From Planctomycetota bacterium (GTDB lineage Bacteria > Planctomycetota > Planctomycetia > Pirellulales > Lacipirellulaceae): a DNA stretch of 9,585 nucleotides. A model generated the notes under the pieces. That model did no database searches. It had not been told where the DNA came from and saw only the letters and a list, made by a program, of their open reading frames with translations. A program made the translations under genes and the position numbers. The stretch covers positions 1 to 9,585 of the forward strand of contig JAADIN010000047.1 of assembly GCA_013151315.1 (NCBI GenBank). Reading direction: 5' to 3'. Positions 1 to 7,260 of this stretch are shown here, in pieces (positions within the stretch are counted from its first letter, which is position 1; the number at the start of each line of letters is the position of its first letter).

Positions 1-18
1 CGGCCGATTTGGCCAACG

Positions 19-480
19 ATGGAGCATTGTTACACCACGAAGTATGCGCTGAGTATCCTGCTAGCAGCCGCTGTAGCTAGCGGCAGCGGGTGTTGTACGC
101 AATTGCATCATCTGCCCGACGAGTGCGCGGCCGTGATTTACGAGTGCGATCTGGCACGGCTAATCCATAACGTCTGCAGTTGTGAGCCGCTGCCTGACTG
201 TGCTAGCGGAGTCGGGTGTGGCTCGACCGTACCGTGTGATTGCGGGAGTGTCGTTGAAGATACGAATTTCGTCGAAGAGCAGTACGAAAGACGTCGCGTT
301 GAAGTGGGTCCCCCGCCGGTGACGTACAAGCCTCCGATGCCGCCAAAATTTCTGCCGGTCCCTTCTCGACCAGTCTTTTCGCAGACAAGTGTGCTTGCAC
401 CTTCTTCCGCGCACAACCCGGTCGAAGTCGACTTCGATGCCAACTTCAACGGCCAGTTGACTTTTCCTGGGTTGAAATAG
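19..480 (+). CDS. Cys-rich, Pro-tailed exported protein (putative lipoprotein)
   Basis: I do not recognise a named family; function unknown. The 153-residue product has an N-terminal hydrophobic segment (about residues 8-20, ALSILLAAAVA) followed by SGSGCC. Cys25 could be a lipobox cysteine, although Gly at -3 departs from the usual Leu/Val/Ile. The segment from residue 25 to 75 is Cys-rich (C25, C26, C36, C43, C53, C55, C61, C67, C73, C75). This suggests disulfide bonds or metal binding outside the cytoplasm. Residues 97-118 are Pro-rich (PPPVTYKPPMPPKF), which looks like an extended linker. The hydrophobic stretch begins only 8 residues in, which supports the ATG at 19. However, the frame stays open to base 1, so an upstream start outside the window is possible. 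No convincing Shine-Dalgarno site precedes it. The gene lies 212 bp before the HtrA protease, same strand; joint transcription is possible but unproven. Confidence 0.7.
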   Translation: MEHCYTTKYALSILLAAAVASGSGCCTQLHHLPDECAAVIYECDLARLIHNVCSCEPLPDCASGVGCGSTVPCDCGSVVEDTNFVEEQYERRRVEVGPPPVTYKPPMPPKFLPVPSRPVFSQTSVLAPSSAHNPVEVDFDANFNGQLTFPGLK

Positions 481-692
481 GTCGATCTTCTGTTTTTGTC
501 CAACAAGCTAGGTTGACTGTACGGGCTACAGGTCGTGACGTTTAAGAGTGTCGTAGCGTCCGGCCGATTCCTGGCTACAGACAACTTCTGAAAACTTTCC
601 GGTCGATTCCCCGCAATCGCCGGTCCTCGCCCGTCGTCGGTTAGTCATCAACGGCGTCGGTGTGTTGGCTTTTAGATACTGGACGACCCGCA

Positions 693-2084
693 ATGCATGA
701 CCCGCGCTCGCGCTACACCTTCCCACGAATTCCTTTTGCGGCAATTTTTTTGCTAGCAGTTTCGCTGCCAGCCGTTCGATCGGCTACCGCAGTGACAAGC
801 GAACGACTCACACCGATCGTCCAAGCGATTCGCGATTGCAGCCCAGCTGTGGTCGATATCCAAGGCCAGAAGTCGGTCAGCGAAACCGCGGATGGCACTC
901 CGAGCCCGCCGCGTCAGGTGAATGGAATGGGTACCGGGGTGGTCATCGATGCGCGCGGCTACATTCTGACGAATTTCCATGTGGTCGACGGGGTGCGGCG
1001 TATCAATGTCACCCTCGAGGGGGGGCGTACCTACGTTGCCCGGGTGGTGGCCCACGATCAAGAAACCGATCTCGCCGTCATTCGTATTCGCTCGCCCAAG
1101 CCGTTGCCTGTCATCCGACTCGGCTCGTCGCACGATCTGATGGTTGGCGAAACGGTCATCGCGGTGGGCAACGCTTATGGTTATGACCATACCGCGACGC
1201 AGGGCATCATCAGTGCTTTGCACCGCAACGTGCAAGTCAACGATACCCAACAGTACCTCGATCTCATTCAAACAGATGCGAGTATCAATCCGGGCAATTC
1301 CGGAGGCCCGTTGCTAAACATCGATGGCGAAATGATCGGAGTCAACGTTGCCGTTCGTGCGGGAGCTCAAGGGATCGGCTTTGCAATCCCGATAAACAAA
1401 GCTCTCGATATTGCCGCAAAGCTGCTGAACATCGAGAAACTAGAAAACCACTGGCACGGGATGACTGCCCTGTCGATCGACGGCCCCATGGGCCCCGTAA
1501 CCGTCACTCGCGTTGCCCGCGACAGCCCTGCCCAAGAAGGCGGACTGCAACGCGGAGACCGTCTCGAACGAATCGGATCGACCCCGATTCACCGAGCGAT
1601 GGATGTCGAGCGCGCCCTGCTCGGCCGTCGAACCGGGGAGCACGTGCCAGTGGTTGTGCGTCGCGATGGCAAATCGCTTGAGTTGAACTTGGCTTTGGCA
1701 ACCCGTGCCAGCGGTCGCTCCAGGCAGACCGCCTCGAACGTAGCCGACTCGTTACAGAAACAGACCTGGGCAGCACTTGGCCTTCGGCTGGAAAAGGCAC
1801 CGAGCAGTTTGTTTCGCAATTCCGAGACCTCCTACCAGGGCGGGATGCGGGTCGTTGCCGTGAAACCTGACAGCTCGGCCGCCAAGCAAGGGGTCCGCAC
1901 AGGCGACGTCCTGGTTCGCATGCATCGCTGGTCGACCACGACCTCGAAAGACATTCGCTTTATCCTCGATCGAGCCGATTCGTTGGCCCGCGCGGGAACC
2001 GTGAAGTTTTACATTCTTCGTGGCGGTGATACTTTTTTTGGGCATATGGCGGTTGCGGGCGGGTCTGCAGCGTCTCGTCGCTGA
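693..2084 (+). CDS. htrA: DegP/HtrA-family trypsin-like serine protease with two PDZ domains
   Basis: Periplasmic quality-control protease (463 aa from the ATG) expected to degrade misfolded envelope proteins. The N-terminus is a signal peptide: a basic start, a hydrophobic core at about residues 14-28 and an A-T-A cleavage site at 31-33. The trypsin-like domain has the full triad: His96 in TNFHVVDG, Asp126 in ETDLAVI and Ser203 in NPGNSGGPL, so it should be active. PDZ1 spans about 259-335 (SPAQEGGLQRGDRLERI) and PDZ2 about 358-445 (SSAAKQGVRTGDVLVRM). This is the standard DegP/DegQ architecture and size. An in-frame GTG at 660 would add 11 residues before the signal peptide. I prefer the ATG at 693 because it leaves a normal signal sequence. 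The gene converges with the GNAT gene and ends before a hairpin terminator at 2109-2133. The family is clear; which DegP/Q/S-like paralogue it is cannot be told. Confidence 0.95.
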   Translation: MHDPRSRYTFPRIPFAAIFLLAVSLPAVRSATAVTSERLTPIVQAIRDCSPAVVDIQGQKSVSETADGTPSPPRQVNGMGTGVVIDARGYILTNFHVVDGVRRINVTLEGGRTYVARVVAHDQETDLAVIRIRSPKPLPVIRLGSSHDLMVGETVIAVGNAYGYDHTATQGIISALHRNVQVNDTQQYLDLIQTDASINPGNSGGPLLNIDGEMIGVNVAVRAGAQGIGFAIPINKALDIAAKLLNIEKLENHWHGMTALSIDGPMGPVTVTRVARDSPAQEGGLQRGDRLERIGSTPIHRAMDVERALLGRRTGEHVPVVVRRDGKSLELNLALATRASGRSRQTASNVADSLQKQTWAALGLRLEKAPSSLFRNSETSYQGGMRVVAVKPDSSAAKQGVRTGDVLVRMHRWSTTTSKDIRFILDRADSLARAGTVKFYILRGGDTFFGHMAVAGGSAASRR

Positions 2085-2108
2085 CAAGCAGAGAAGGGAG
2101 ATGGCGAG

Positions 2109-2133
2109 CCGTGGCGTCTTCGCCCACGGTTTT
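2109..2133 (+). terminator. Hairpin terminator after the HtrA protease gene
   Basis: The sequence CCGTGG (2109-2114) pairs with CCACGG (2124-2129) around a 9-nt loop and is followed directly by TTTT (2130-2133). The inner CG/CG bases can extend the stem past a one-base bulge. It sits 25 bp after the protease stop and between two converging genes, as expected for an intrinsic terminator on the plus strand. The U-tract is short, so strength is uncertain. Confidence 0.55.
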
Positions 2134-2157
2134 CAGGCTCGGGTTTTCAGGCTCGGG
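2130..2157. repeat. Perfect 14-bp tandem duplication
   Basis: TTTTCAGGCTCGGG occurs at 2130-2143 and again at 2144-2157 without mismatch. A degenerate echo, CTTCAGGCTTTTCGG, lies at 2172-2186 across the GNAT stop codon. The first copy supplies the T-run of the terminator. It probably arose by replication slippage in the short convergent spacer. Confidence 0.8.
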
Positions 2158-2173
2158 GACGCGCTGGCTCGCT

Positions 2174-3124
2174 TCAGGCTTTTCGGAAGACCTTGCCGCG
2201 GTCGATTTCTGCAAAACCCAGCTGGCCGTAGAGGGCCAGGGCCGCCTCGTTCGTCGCCATGGTTTGGACCTCAATGGCCGAAACTCCGCGACTATGCAAC
2301 TTTCGAAAAGCCTCGCTGAGCAGATAATTGGCAGCGCCTCGCCGACGCCAGTCGGGCTCGACGTAGAGATCGAACAGGCCGGCAGTGCAAACACCCCAAG
2401 ATGTCGAGAGAGGCTGAATATCCCAAAACGAGGCCGTCGCGACGACTCGATCTTGGCTTCGGTCGACGAGCTGAAAAAGGTCGCGTTGCATCGCTCCCCA
2501 GACACATGCCTCCCACCAGGTGGTGGAAACGGGATCGATGGTTTCTACAATCTCTGTCTGTTGTCTCAGTTGCCTGACTTTTCGAGATAGCGAAGGGCGA
2601 AATGTTTTGAGATCGGTTTGCAGAATGGGGATTTGACTGGTCTCGCGATATCCTCGCTCGAGACACGTTTCGCGGAGCAGAGAGTTTGAATCGAGAATGC
2701 CTGGGATTTCGCTGCCGCCATATAGGCCCAGGTAAAACGAGTTCATCGGCTGGATCCCGCCTGCGTAAAGTACGCTCGCACCGCGACCGCGCAGGTAGTC
2801 TTCGCTCGCAGCAAGCAAACGATCGGCCAAACCGAGATCTTCCTGTCCGCCACGAAGCATCAACATGCAAGTCGTGCCGAGGCTCGTGTCGAGGGCCGTG
2901 CATTGTTCGTTCGGACCGAAACCTGCGTGGACAAACCCAATCGGAATCTCGTCCTGCGTCGCGACGATGAGCCCCTTGCGGTCGAAATGCATTTTCGAGA
3001 AGACTGCATGTTCGAGCAGCGATGCGGAGATGGGCTGCAGCATACTCCTTTGCGGCGGTTGGCTGCGCCAAATTTCCGCAAGATGTGGTGGATCCGTATT
3101 GCGGAACGGTCGAAGGCAATGCAC
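2174..3124 (-). CDS. Double-domain GNAT family N-acetyltransferase
   Basis: Predicted acetyl-CoA-dependent acyltransferase (316 aa from the GTG at 3124); substrate unknown. The C-terminal half has a typical GNAT acetyl-CoA site, LYVEPDWRRRGAANYLL (RRRGAA matches the R/Q-x-x-G-x-G/A loop), followed by NEAALALYGQLGF, the usual end of the fold. The N-terminal half starts with the characteristic CLRPFRNTDPP and looks like a second, diverged GNAT domain (GLADRLLAASEDYLRGRG, then NSFYLGLYGG). It lacks a clean acetyl-CoA loop, so it may be structural or substrate-binding. Start choice: GTG at 3181 is also in frame, and the first ATG (3043) would cut into the fold. I prefer 3124 because it begins right at the domain and because a possible promoter at 3183-3210 would put the transcript start below 3181. 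This is the last gene of the minus-strand cluster, 122 bp after the GspF-like gene. Confidence 0.85.
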   Translation of the reverse strand: MHCLRPFRNTDPPHLAEIWRSQPPQRSMLQPISASLLEHAVFSKMHFDRKGLIVATQDEIPIGFVHAGFGPNEQCTALDTSLGTTCMLMLRGGQEDLGLADRLLAASEDYLRGRGASVLYAGGIQPMNSFYLGLYGGSEIPGILDSNSLLRETCLERGYRETSQIPILQTDLKTFRPSLSRKVRQLRQQTEIVETIDPVSTTWWEACVWGAMQRDLFQLVDRSQDRVVATASFWDIQPLSTSWGVCTAGLFDLYVEPDWRRRGAANYLLSEAFRKLHSRGVSAIEVQTMATNEAALALYGQLGFAEIDRGKVFRKA

Positions 3125-3182
3125 GACAGTTTGGTGGTAGGGGAGGGCGGGGTGGCGGGACAGGAAAGTTGGGGGAACCACG

Positions 3183-3210
3183 ATTATGCCACGCTTGTCG
3201 CCGGGAGCAA
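3183..3210 (-). promoter_or_regulatory. Possible internal promoter for the GNAT gene
   Basis: On the minus strand, TTGCTC (3210-3205) is followed after 16 nt by CATAAT (3188-3183), a 5/6 match to the sigma-70 -10 box. Transcription would start near 3176, between the two candidate GTG starts of the GNAT gene. The -35 match is only 3/6, so this is tentative. Confidence 0.3.
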
Positions 3211-3246
3211 GGCAGCAGGTTCAAGAAGTTCGGAAAAAAGGCTTCT

Positions 3247-4287
3247 TCAAAGGAAACTGTTGATCGTCCCGACATAAAACGAAAAAATCCGGAAGATCAT
3301 CATGATAATCATCGCTGCCACCAACACCCAAACCAAATAGCCGGCCGCCTGGGCGAGTATCGAAATCGCGATACCGGCTCGTTCTTGGTATTCGCTTGAC
3401 TGCCGTTCCATGGTTTCGACTAAACGGCCACTCTCCTCGCCCACGTGGATACTGTCGAGCAAGTCCACAGGGAAGACGCCTGCCGCGGTCAGGGCGGCGT
3501 GGAGGCTTTGCCCTTGCTCGATCCGCAGCGCAACGCCCGGCCCCTCACAGGCATAGTAGTCGTTGCCTGTCGCTTCGAGTGCGAGCGGCAGGGCACGCCG
3601 CAGATCCATCGGAGTATCGAGCACTAACTGCAGCGCCCAGGTGAATCGCGACAGGGCAAGCGTCTTGAGTGCCCCGCCGATGACTGGGATTCGCAACGCC
3701 ATTCGCTGCAACGATCGCGTCCATCCAATCCCCCGGCGAAGCACTTCCATCAACAACAGCAGGGCAATCCCTAGCACGATCAAGATATTGACATAAATCA
3801 CCAATCCCCGCGTACCGATGAGCCCCAGGCCCAAAATATCAGCCTGCACTCCTTTCGGACCCGTGTTGGCTGGCAACATTCCCATAATCCAAATCAACAG
3901 ACCGACGATCCCCAAAGCCATCGAGAATTGCAACAACGGCCAGGCTAATCGACCCATAAAATCTCGGCGCACCTTGAGCGTGCGCTCGTAGTGCGTCGCA
4001 AGTCGGCCATAGGTTCGGTCGAGTCGCCCGCCTATCTCGCCGACTTCCACCATCTGGCGAAATAACGGCGGGAAGAATTTTCCTGTGGTGCGTAGCGCAT
4101 CGGGTATCGACTGCCCCTTGGCTAGTTCGTCAGCAACGCAGGAAATCTTGCGCTGCTGCGATCTCGAACCACGCGCTGCTTCGGCCCGCCAAACCTTACG
4201 ATCTTCGATTCCTGCACCGGTCGCAGTCGCCAACCGATAACACAATTGAGCAAGCGACTTCAAGCGAATTCGAGGGGAGAAAAACAT
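3247..4287 (-). CDS. Type II secretion system F (GspF/PilC-type) family membrane protein
   Basis: Inner-membrane platform protein of the family that couples assembly ATPases to type II secretion or type IV pilus machines (346 aa; typical GspF/PilC is about 400). Two T2SF domains are visible, each with the family signature: GEIGGRLD at about residues 83-90 and GEESGRL at about 283-289. Three hydrophobic segments (about 115-137, 158-183 and 310-335) match the usual three-helix topology. I chose the ATG at 4287 because AGGA lies 8 nt upstream. ATG at 4296 would add three residues and overlap the ade stop. The ade TGA (4291-4289) is one base away, which suggests translational coupling. No GspE ATPase, GspG pseudopilin or other secretion gene lies in the window, so the partners are unknown. 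The family assignment is firm; the system it serves is not. Confidence 0.9.
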   Translation of the reverse strand: MFFSPRIRLKSLAQLCYRLATATGAGIEDRKVWRAEAARGSRSQQRKISCVADELAKGQSIPDALRTTGKFFPPLFRQMVEVGEIGGRLDRTYGRLATHYERTLKVRRDFMGRLAWPLLQFSMALGIVGLLIWIMGMLPANTGPKGVQADILGLGLIGTRGLVIYVNILIVLGIALLLLMEVLRRGIGWTRSLQRMALRIPVIGGALKTLALSRFTWALQLVLDTPMDLRRALPLALEATGNDYYACEGPGVALRIEQGQSLHAALTAAGVFPVDLLDSIHVGEESGRLVETMERQSSEYQERAGIAISILAQAAGYLVWVLVAAMIIMMIFRIFSFYVGTINSFL

Positions 4288-4288
4288 A

Positions 4289-5935
4289 TCAAACATCCTG
4301 CAGTAGTGACGTAAACTCAAACTTCCCACCATCAAAGAGCCCCAGGTCGCTCAGCTTGAGATTGGGGATCACCAACAGGGCCATGAACGAGAGCGTCATG
4401 TAGGGTGCCCGCAATTGCGAACCCCATGTTTTGACTGCCGTGTCGAGCTCTTGATAGGCCGCGGCAACTTCTGCACAGGTGCCTGTGGCCATCAGGCCCG
4501 CCACGGGGAGCGGCAGTAGGAGTTCAAGGTCGTCTGCACGGCAAACGGCACTCAATCCACCATGGGCATCCATCACCACGTTCACCGCAGCAGCTAGGTC
4601 GTCGTCATTCCCACCCACCGCGATGACATTGTGGGAATCGTGCGCTACACTCGATGCCATGGCCCCACGCTTCAGGCCAAAATTCTTGATGAACGCGATT
4701 GCCGGCGGGGCGGCTTGATAGCGGTTGATGACCGTGATTTTCAAAATGTCGTTGCCGACATCGCTAACGAGATTGCCCTCGATGACTTTGGGCTCGGTGG
4801 AAATCCGGGGGGTGATCAATTGCCCGTCGAGCGCTTCGATGACTTGCAATGCACCCGAAGCGGCTTTTACGGTCAATTGCGAGGGTTTTATTTTGTTGGC
4901 AGCGAACTGGTTGACGACGGTCGGCTCGACCCTCGGAATCGTCGTCGCGCCGCGTTCGGCCACCAGCTCTCCGTCAATCCAAGTTCTCAACACTTGAAAC
5001 TCGTCGAGTGAATTCACTTCAATAAAATCGGCAGGATCTCCAACTCGCAGTTGCCCGACCTCAAGACCATAGTGTTCAATCGGATTGAGACACGCTGCTT
5101 GTAGGGCGTCAAAAACATTAATGCCCTTCTCGACCGCGCGACGCACCAAGAGATTGATATGGCCGACCAGCAACTCGTCGGGATGCTTGTCGTCGCTACA
5201 TAGCATCGTCTGCTGCGGAAATTCCCCAAGCAGTGTGTACAAAGCCTCAAAATTTCGAGCCGCAGAGCCTTCACGAATCGCGATCTTGCATCCGGCCGCC
5301 AACTTGTCGAGCGCTTCGTCTTTCGTAAAACATTCGTGGTCGGTTGAGATTCCGGCCGCGATATAGCGTGCCGCCTCGGCACCGCGCAATCCGGGGGCAT
5401 GCCCATCGACCGGCTTCCCACGCTGTCGGGCGGCTTCGATTTTGGCCAAACATGCTTTCTCGCCGTTCAAAACGCCGGGGAAATTCATCATTTCGCTAAG
5501 ATAGTGAATCCGAGAATCGTCGAGCAGTTGCTCGACCTCCTCGACCGTGATTGTCGCGCCTGCTGACTCGAACGGGGTTGCCGGCACACAAGAAGGGGCG
5601 CCAAAGCAAAACTTAAAAGGCGACTGGGCGGCATTCTTCAGCATGTAATGCACGCCGGCCACTCCGAGCACGTTGCCGATTTCGTGAGGGTCGCTTACCG
5701 AAGCGACCGTGCCATGAACGACCGCCGCCCGAGCAAACTCGCTCGGCACAAGCATGGAGCTCTCGACATGGACATGCGAATCGATAAACCCGGGCAAAAG
5801 AAAAGTCGACGGTTTTTCGTCCACCGGCCGGATCGCCACAACGTGGCCCTGGGCAAGAGCAACTTCCGCGGCATAAATCCGACGCGCGGCAATGTCTACC
5901 AGATTCCCGATAATCGATCGGCTGCCAACGCTCAT
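4289..5935 (-). CDS. ade: Adenine deaminase
   Basis: Cytoplasmic amidohydrolase (548 aa) that converts adenine to hypoxanthine and ammonia in purine salvage. The metal-binding signature LPGFIDSHVHVESSM is at 47-61 (His54, His56), followed by DPHEIGNV at 82-89, the SEMMN glutamate (Glu148), DGHAPG at 177-182 (His179), STDHE at 197-201 (His200), REGSAARN and the CSDDKHP aspartate (about 248). These are the expected ligands and catalytic residues of the Ade family. The C-terminal Ade domain (about 380-545) ends with the familiar ALLVIPNLKLSDLGLFDGG. The length matches bacterial homologues. The start at 5935 keeps the usual N-terminal beta segment (NLVDIAARRIYAAEV) and has AGGG 8 nt upstream. It follows the polyampholyte gene by 33 bp and is almost fused to the GspF-like gene downstream. 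No purine riboswitch fits in the 33-bp gap. Nothing essential appears missing. Confidence 0.97.
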   Translation of the reverse strand: MSVGSRSIIGNLVDIAARRIYAAEVALAQGHVVAIRPVDEKPSTFLLPGFIDSHVHVESSMLVPSEFARAAVVHGTVASVSDPHEIGNVLGVAGVHYMLKNAAQSPFKFCFGAPSCVPATPFESAGATITVEEVEQLLDDSRIHYLSEMMNFPGVLNGEKACLAKIEAARQRGKPVDGHAPGLRGAEAARYIAAGISTDHECFTKDEALDKLAAGCKIAIREGSAARNFEALYTLLGEFPQQTMLCSDDKHPDELLVGHINLLVRRAVEKGINVFDALQAACLNPIEHYGLEVGQLRVGDPADFIEVNSLDEFQVLRTWIDGELVAERGATTIPRVEPTVVNQFAANKIKPSQLTVKAASGALQVIEALDGQLITPRISTEPKVIEGNLVSDVGNDILKITVINRYQAAPPAIAFIKNFGLKRGAMASSVAHDSHNVIAVGGNDDDLAAAVNVVMDAHGGLSAVCRADDLELLLPLPVAGLMATGTCAEVAAAYQELDTAVKTWGSQLRAPYMTLSFMALLVIPNLKLSDLGLFDGGKFEFTSLLQDV

Positions 5936-5968
5936 CCTAACATCCCTAACCTCTAGCTTCTCCCTGAC

Positions 5969-7108
5969 CTACGTCTTCTTTCTTCCTCGACCGCCACGTC
6001 CACGCCCGCGGCCTCGCGAGGAACTCTGCCGGCTAGGTGTCTTGCTGTGCAGCTCCAGATTGCCTTCGATAATGACGCTCAGTGCTTCAGCCCACGTCGG
6101 CATGTTGCGATGACCTATGCTATCTCGAGGAGAGGACCCATCGCCCTCGGGCAAATCGTCCTCCTTATAAAGGACGGCTGCCTCGGAATCGTCGGTCTCC
6201 CTAGGATTGTCTTCGGAAGCTGAGCGACGAGAACGTCGGCGAGGACGCCGCCGGCGAGGCTTTTCGCCATCTTCCGACGTTTCTTCCTCGGAAGATTCTT
6301 TTCCTTCCTCGGAGGATTCTTTTCGATCTTCACCATTCAAAGGGCTTTGCGCCTCGGTCACCTCTTCGCTTGGGGTCTGTTCGGCCTCGGTTTTTCGACC
6401 CCGCCCTCGCCCTCGACCCCGACGACGCGAGCGCCTTCGTTTGGGCCGTTCCTCCTTGTCGCTGTCTTCTGAGTCGCCATCTTCGTTGTTGCCGTCTTCT
6501 GAGTCGTTCGCCTTTCCCTCGGTATCCGTCGAGTCGGTTGACACCCCAGCACCAAAAGAGGGGACCGACAAGGCAGACCCGTCTGCGTCAAACAAGGCAT
6601 CGAATGCATTCTTGGCCACGTCGCCAGACATTCCAGAGGCGGCCTCGTCTTCACTCGTCTCGTCCTCCCACTCGCCTTCGCTCATGATCTGATCGACTTC
6701 GCTGGGCAGCGGCGGCAGCGGGTCGGCAGTCTCCTCGTCAGAAATGCCTAAGCTACAACTATCGTCTTCGCTCGGTCGTTTTGAGCTGGACGAAGGTTCC
6801 TCGGTCGAACGGGCCGCAACCTCTTTCACTGGATCGGGCACCGTCTTGGCCTCAGGTGGCGACGGCTCGGGTTCAGATAAAGACGGCTCCAAGCCGAGCG
6901 AGCCGGCCAGGGCATTCCAATCGCTGGGCGTCTGCTGAGGCGTTTCAGAAACATCCTCTTGCGCAGAGGCGGCCTCGGCAGCAGGTATCTCGACCGCTGG
7001 CGGCTGGCTCCGCTCAAAGGCCTCGGTGCTGGGCTTTGCGCCCAGGTCTTCGGCCAGCTGACCCCAAGGAGTTTTTTTGGGTTCATCTTTTGATTTGTTG
7101 TCGTCCAT
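5969..7108 (-). CDS. Polyampholyte low-complexity protein with Trp motifs and Arg tracts
   Basis: Function unknown; 379 aa from the ATG at 7108. The first two thirds are acidic and rich in Ser/Glu/Asp/Pro, probably disordered. Two spaced copies of W-x-x-L-A-x-x-L-G occur (W15GQLAEDLG and W64NALAGSLG). A third Trp segment (PTWAEALSVIIEGNLELHS, about 337-355) precedes the tail. Three Arg-rich blocks stand at about 221-239 (KRRRSRRRGRGRGRGRK), 284-296 and 360-379 (RGRGRGRGGRGRKKT), separated by acidic stretches. Such RGR/RGG blocks resemble RNA-binding tails such as that of RNase E, but no catalytic domain is present. I recall planctomycete proteins with a similar W-E-A-x-x-x-I-I-x-x-N plus RGRG ending; this is memory, not a search result. 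Upstream ATG/GTG extension to 7252 is in frame, but it reads through a hairpin and has a basic, unrelated composition, so I rejected it. It is the first gene of the minus-strand cluster. Confidence 0.82.
   Translation of the reverse strand: MDDNKSKDEPKKTPWGQLAEDLGAKPSTEAFERSQPPAVEIPAAEAASAQEDVSETPQQTPSDWNALAGSLGLEPSLSEPEPSPPEAKTVPDPVKEVAARSTEEPSSSSKRPSEDDSCSLGISDEETADPLPPLPSEVDQIMSEGEWEDETSEDEAASGMSGDVAKNAFDALFDADGSALSVPSFGAGVSTDSTDTEGKANDSEDGNNEDGDSEDSDKEERPKRRRSRRRGRGRGRGRKTEAEQTPSEEVTEAQSPLNGEDRKESSEEGKESSEEETSEDGEKPRRRRPRRRSRRSASEDNPRETDDSEAAVLYKEDDLPEGDGSSPRDSIGHRNMPTWAEALSVIIEGNLELHSKTPSRQSSSRGRGRGRGGRGRKKT
6283..6324. repeat. 21-bp in-gene tandem repeat (KESSEEG/KESSEEE)
   Basis: Two 21-bp units (6283-6303 and 6304-6324) sharing TTCCTCGGARGATTCTTTTC encode consecutive KESSEEG and KESSEEE heptads in the polyampholyte protein. 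The units differ at only two bases. This suggests a recent local duplication and a possible site of length variation. Confidence 0.75.
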
Positions 7109-7162
7109 CAGTTTTCCGTCAACACAGTCCGTAAACACAAGCAGAAAATTGCCGATACTCAC

Positions 7163-7177
7163 CGCCCTCCAAGGGCG
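7163..7177. repeat. Small perfect hairpin CGCCCT-CCA-AGGGCG
   Basis: A 6-bp perfect stem closes a 3-nt loop, 55 bp upstream of the polyampholyte gene start on the minus strand. ACCGCC flanks it on one side and AAACCGCC follows shortly on the other. It could be a transcript leader structure or a REP-like fragment. It is too short to assign. Confidence 0.45.
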
Positions 7178-7260
7178 ACGCCTAAACCGCCAATATACGC
7201 CTTCGATGCCAAATCGGAAAGGCACACTCGCCAACCCCCAGACGATTGCCAAGTCATAAA

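Noticed and set aside
422..437. 16-bp perfect palindrome TCGAAGTCGACTTCGA
   Set aside because: It lies inside the coding end of the Cys-rich gene, where Val-Glu-Val-Asp codons explain it; TCGA-rich palindromes are common in this base composition.
138..584. Antisense frame opposite the Cys-rich gene
   Set aside because: No domain, signal or start site; the plus strand has a signal peptide and patterned cysteines.
559..611. Near-repeat TCCGGCCGATTCC / TCCGGTCGATTCC 40 bp apart
   Set aside because: Only two copies of 13 bp with one mismatch and no dyad or promoter relation; a CRISPR-like or iteron reading is unsupported.
1960..2505. Minus-strand frame of 181 codons across the convergent junction
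   Set aside because: It covers parts of two well-supported genes and the terminator, and shows no motif or ribosome binding site.
2292..3275. Long minus-strand frame (327 codons) overlapping the GNAT gene
   Set aside because: It is out of frame with the GNAT gene, is rich in Arg/Ser/Pro without any recognisable motif, and the overlapping frame has clear GNAT signatures.
7109..7252. 48-residue N-terminal extension of the polyampholyte protein
   Set aside because: The extension includes the 7163-7177 hairpin and has a composition unlike the rest. The ATG at 7108 begins a typical charged, hydrophilic N-terminus.
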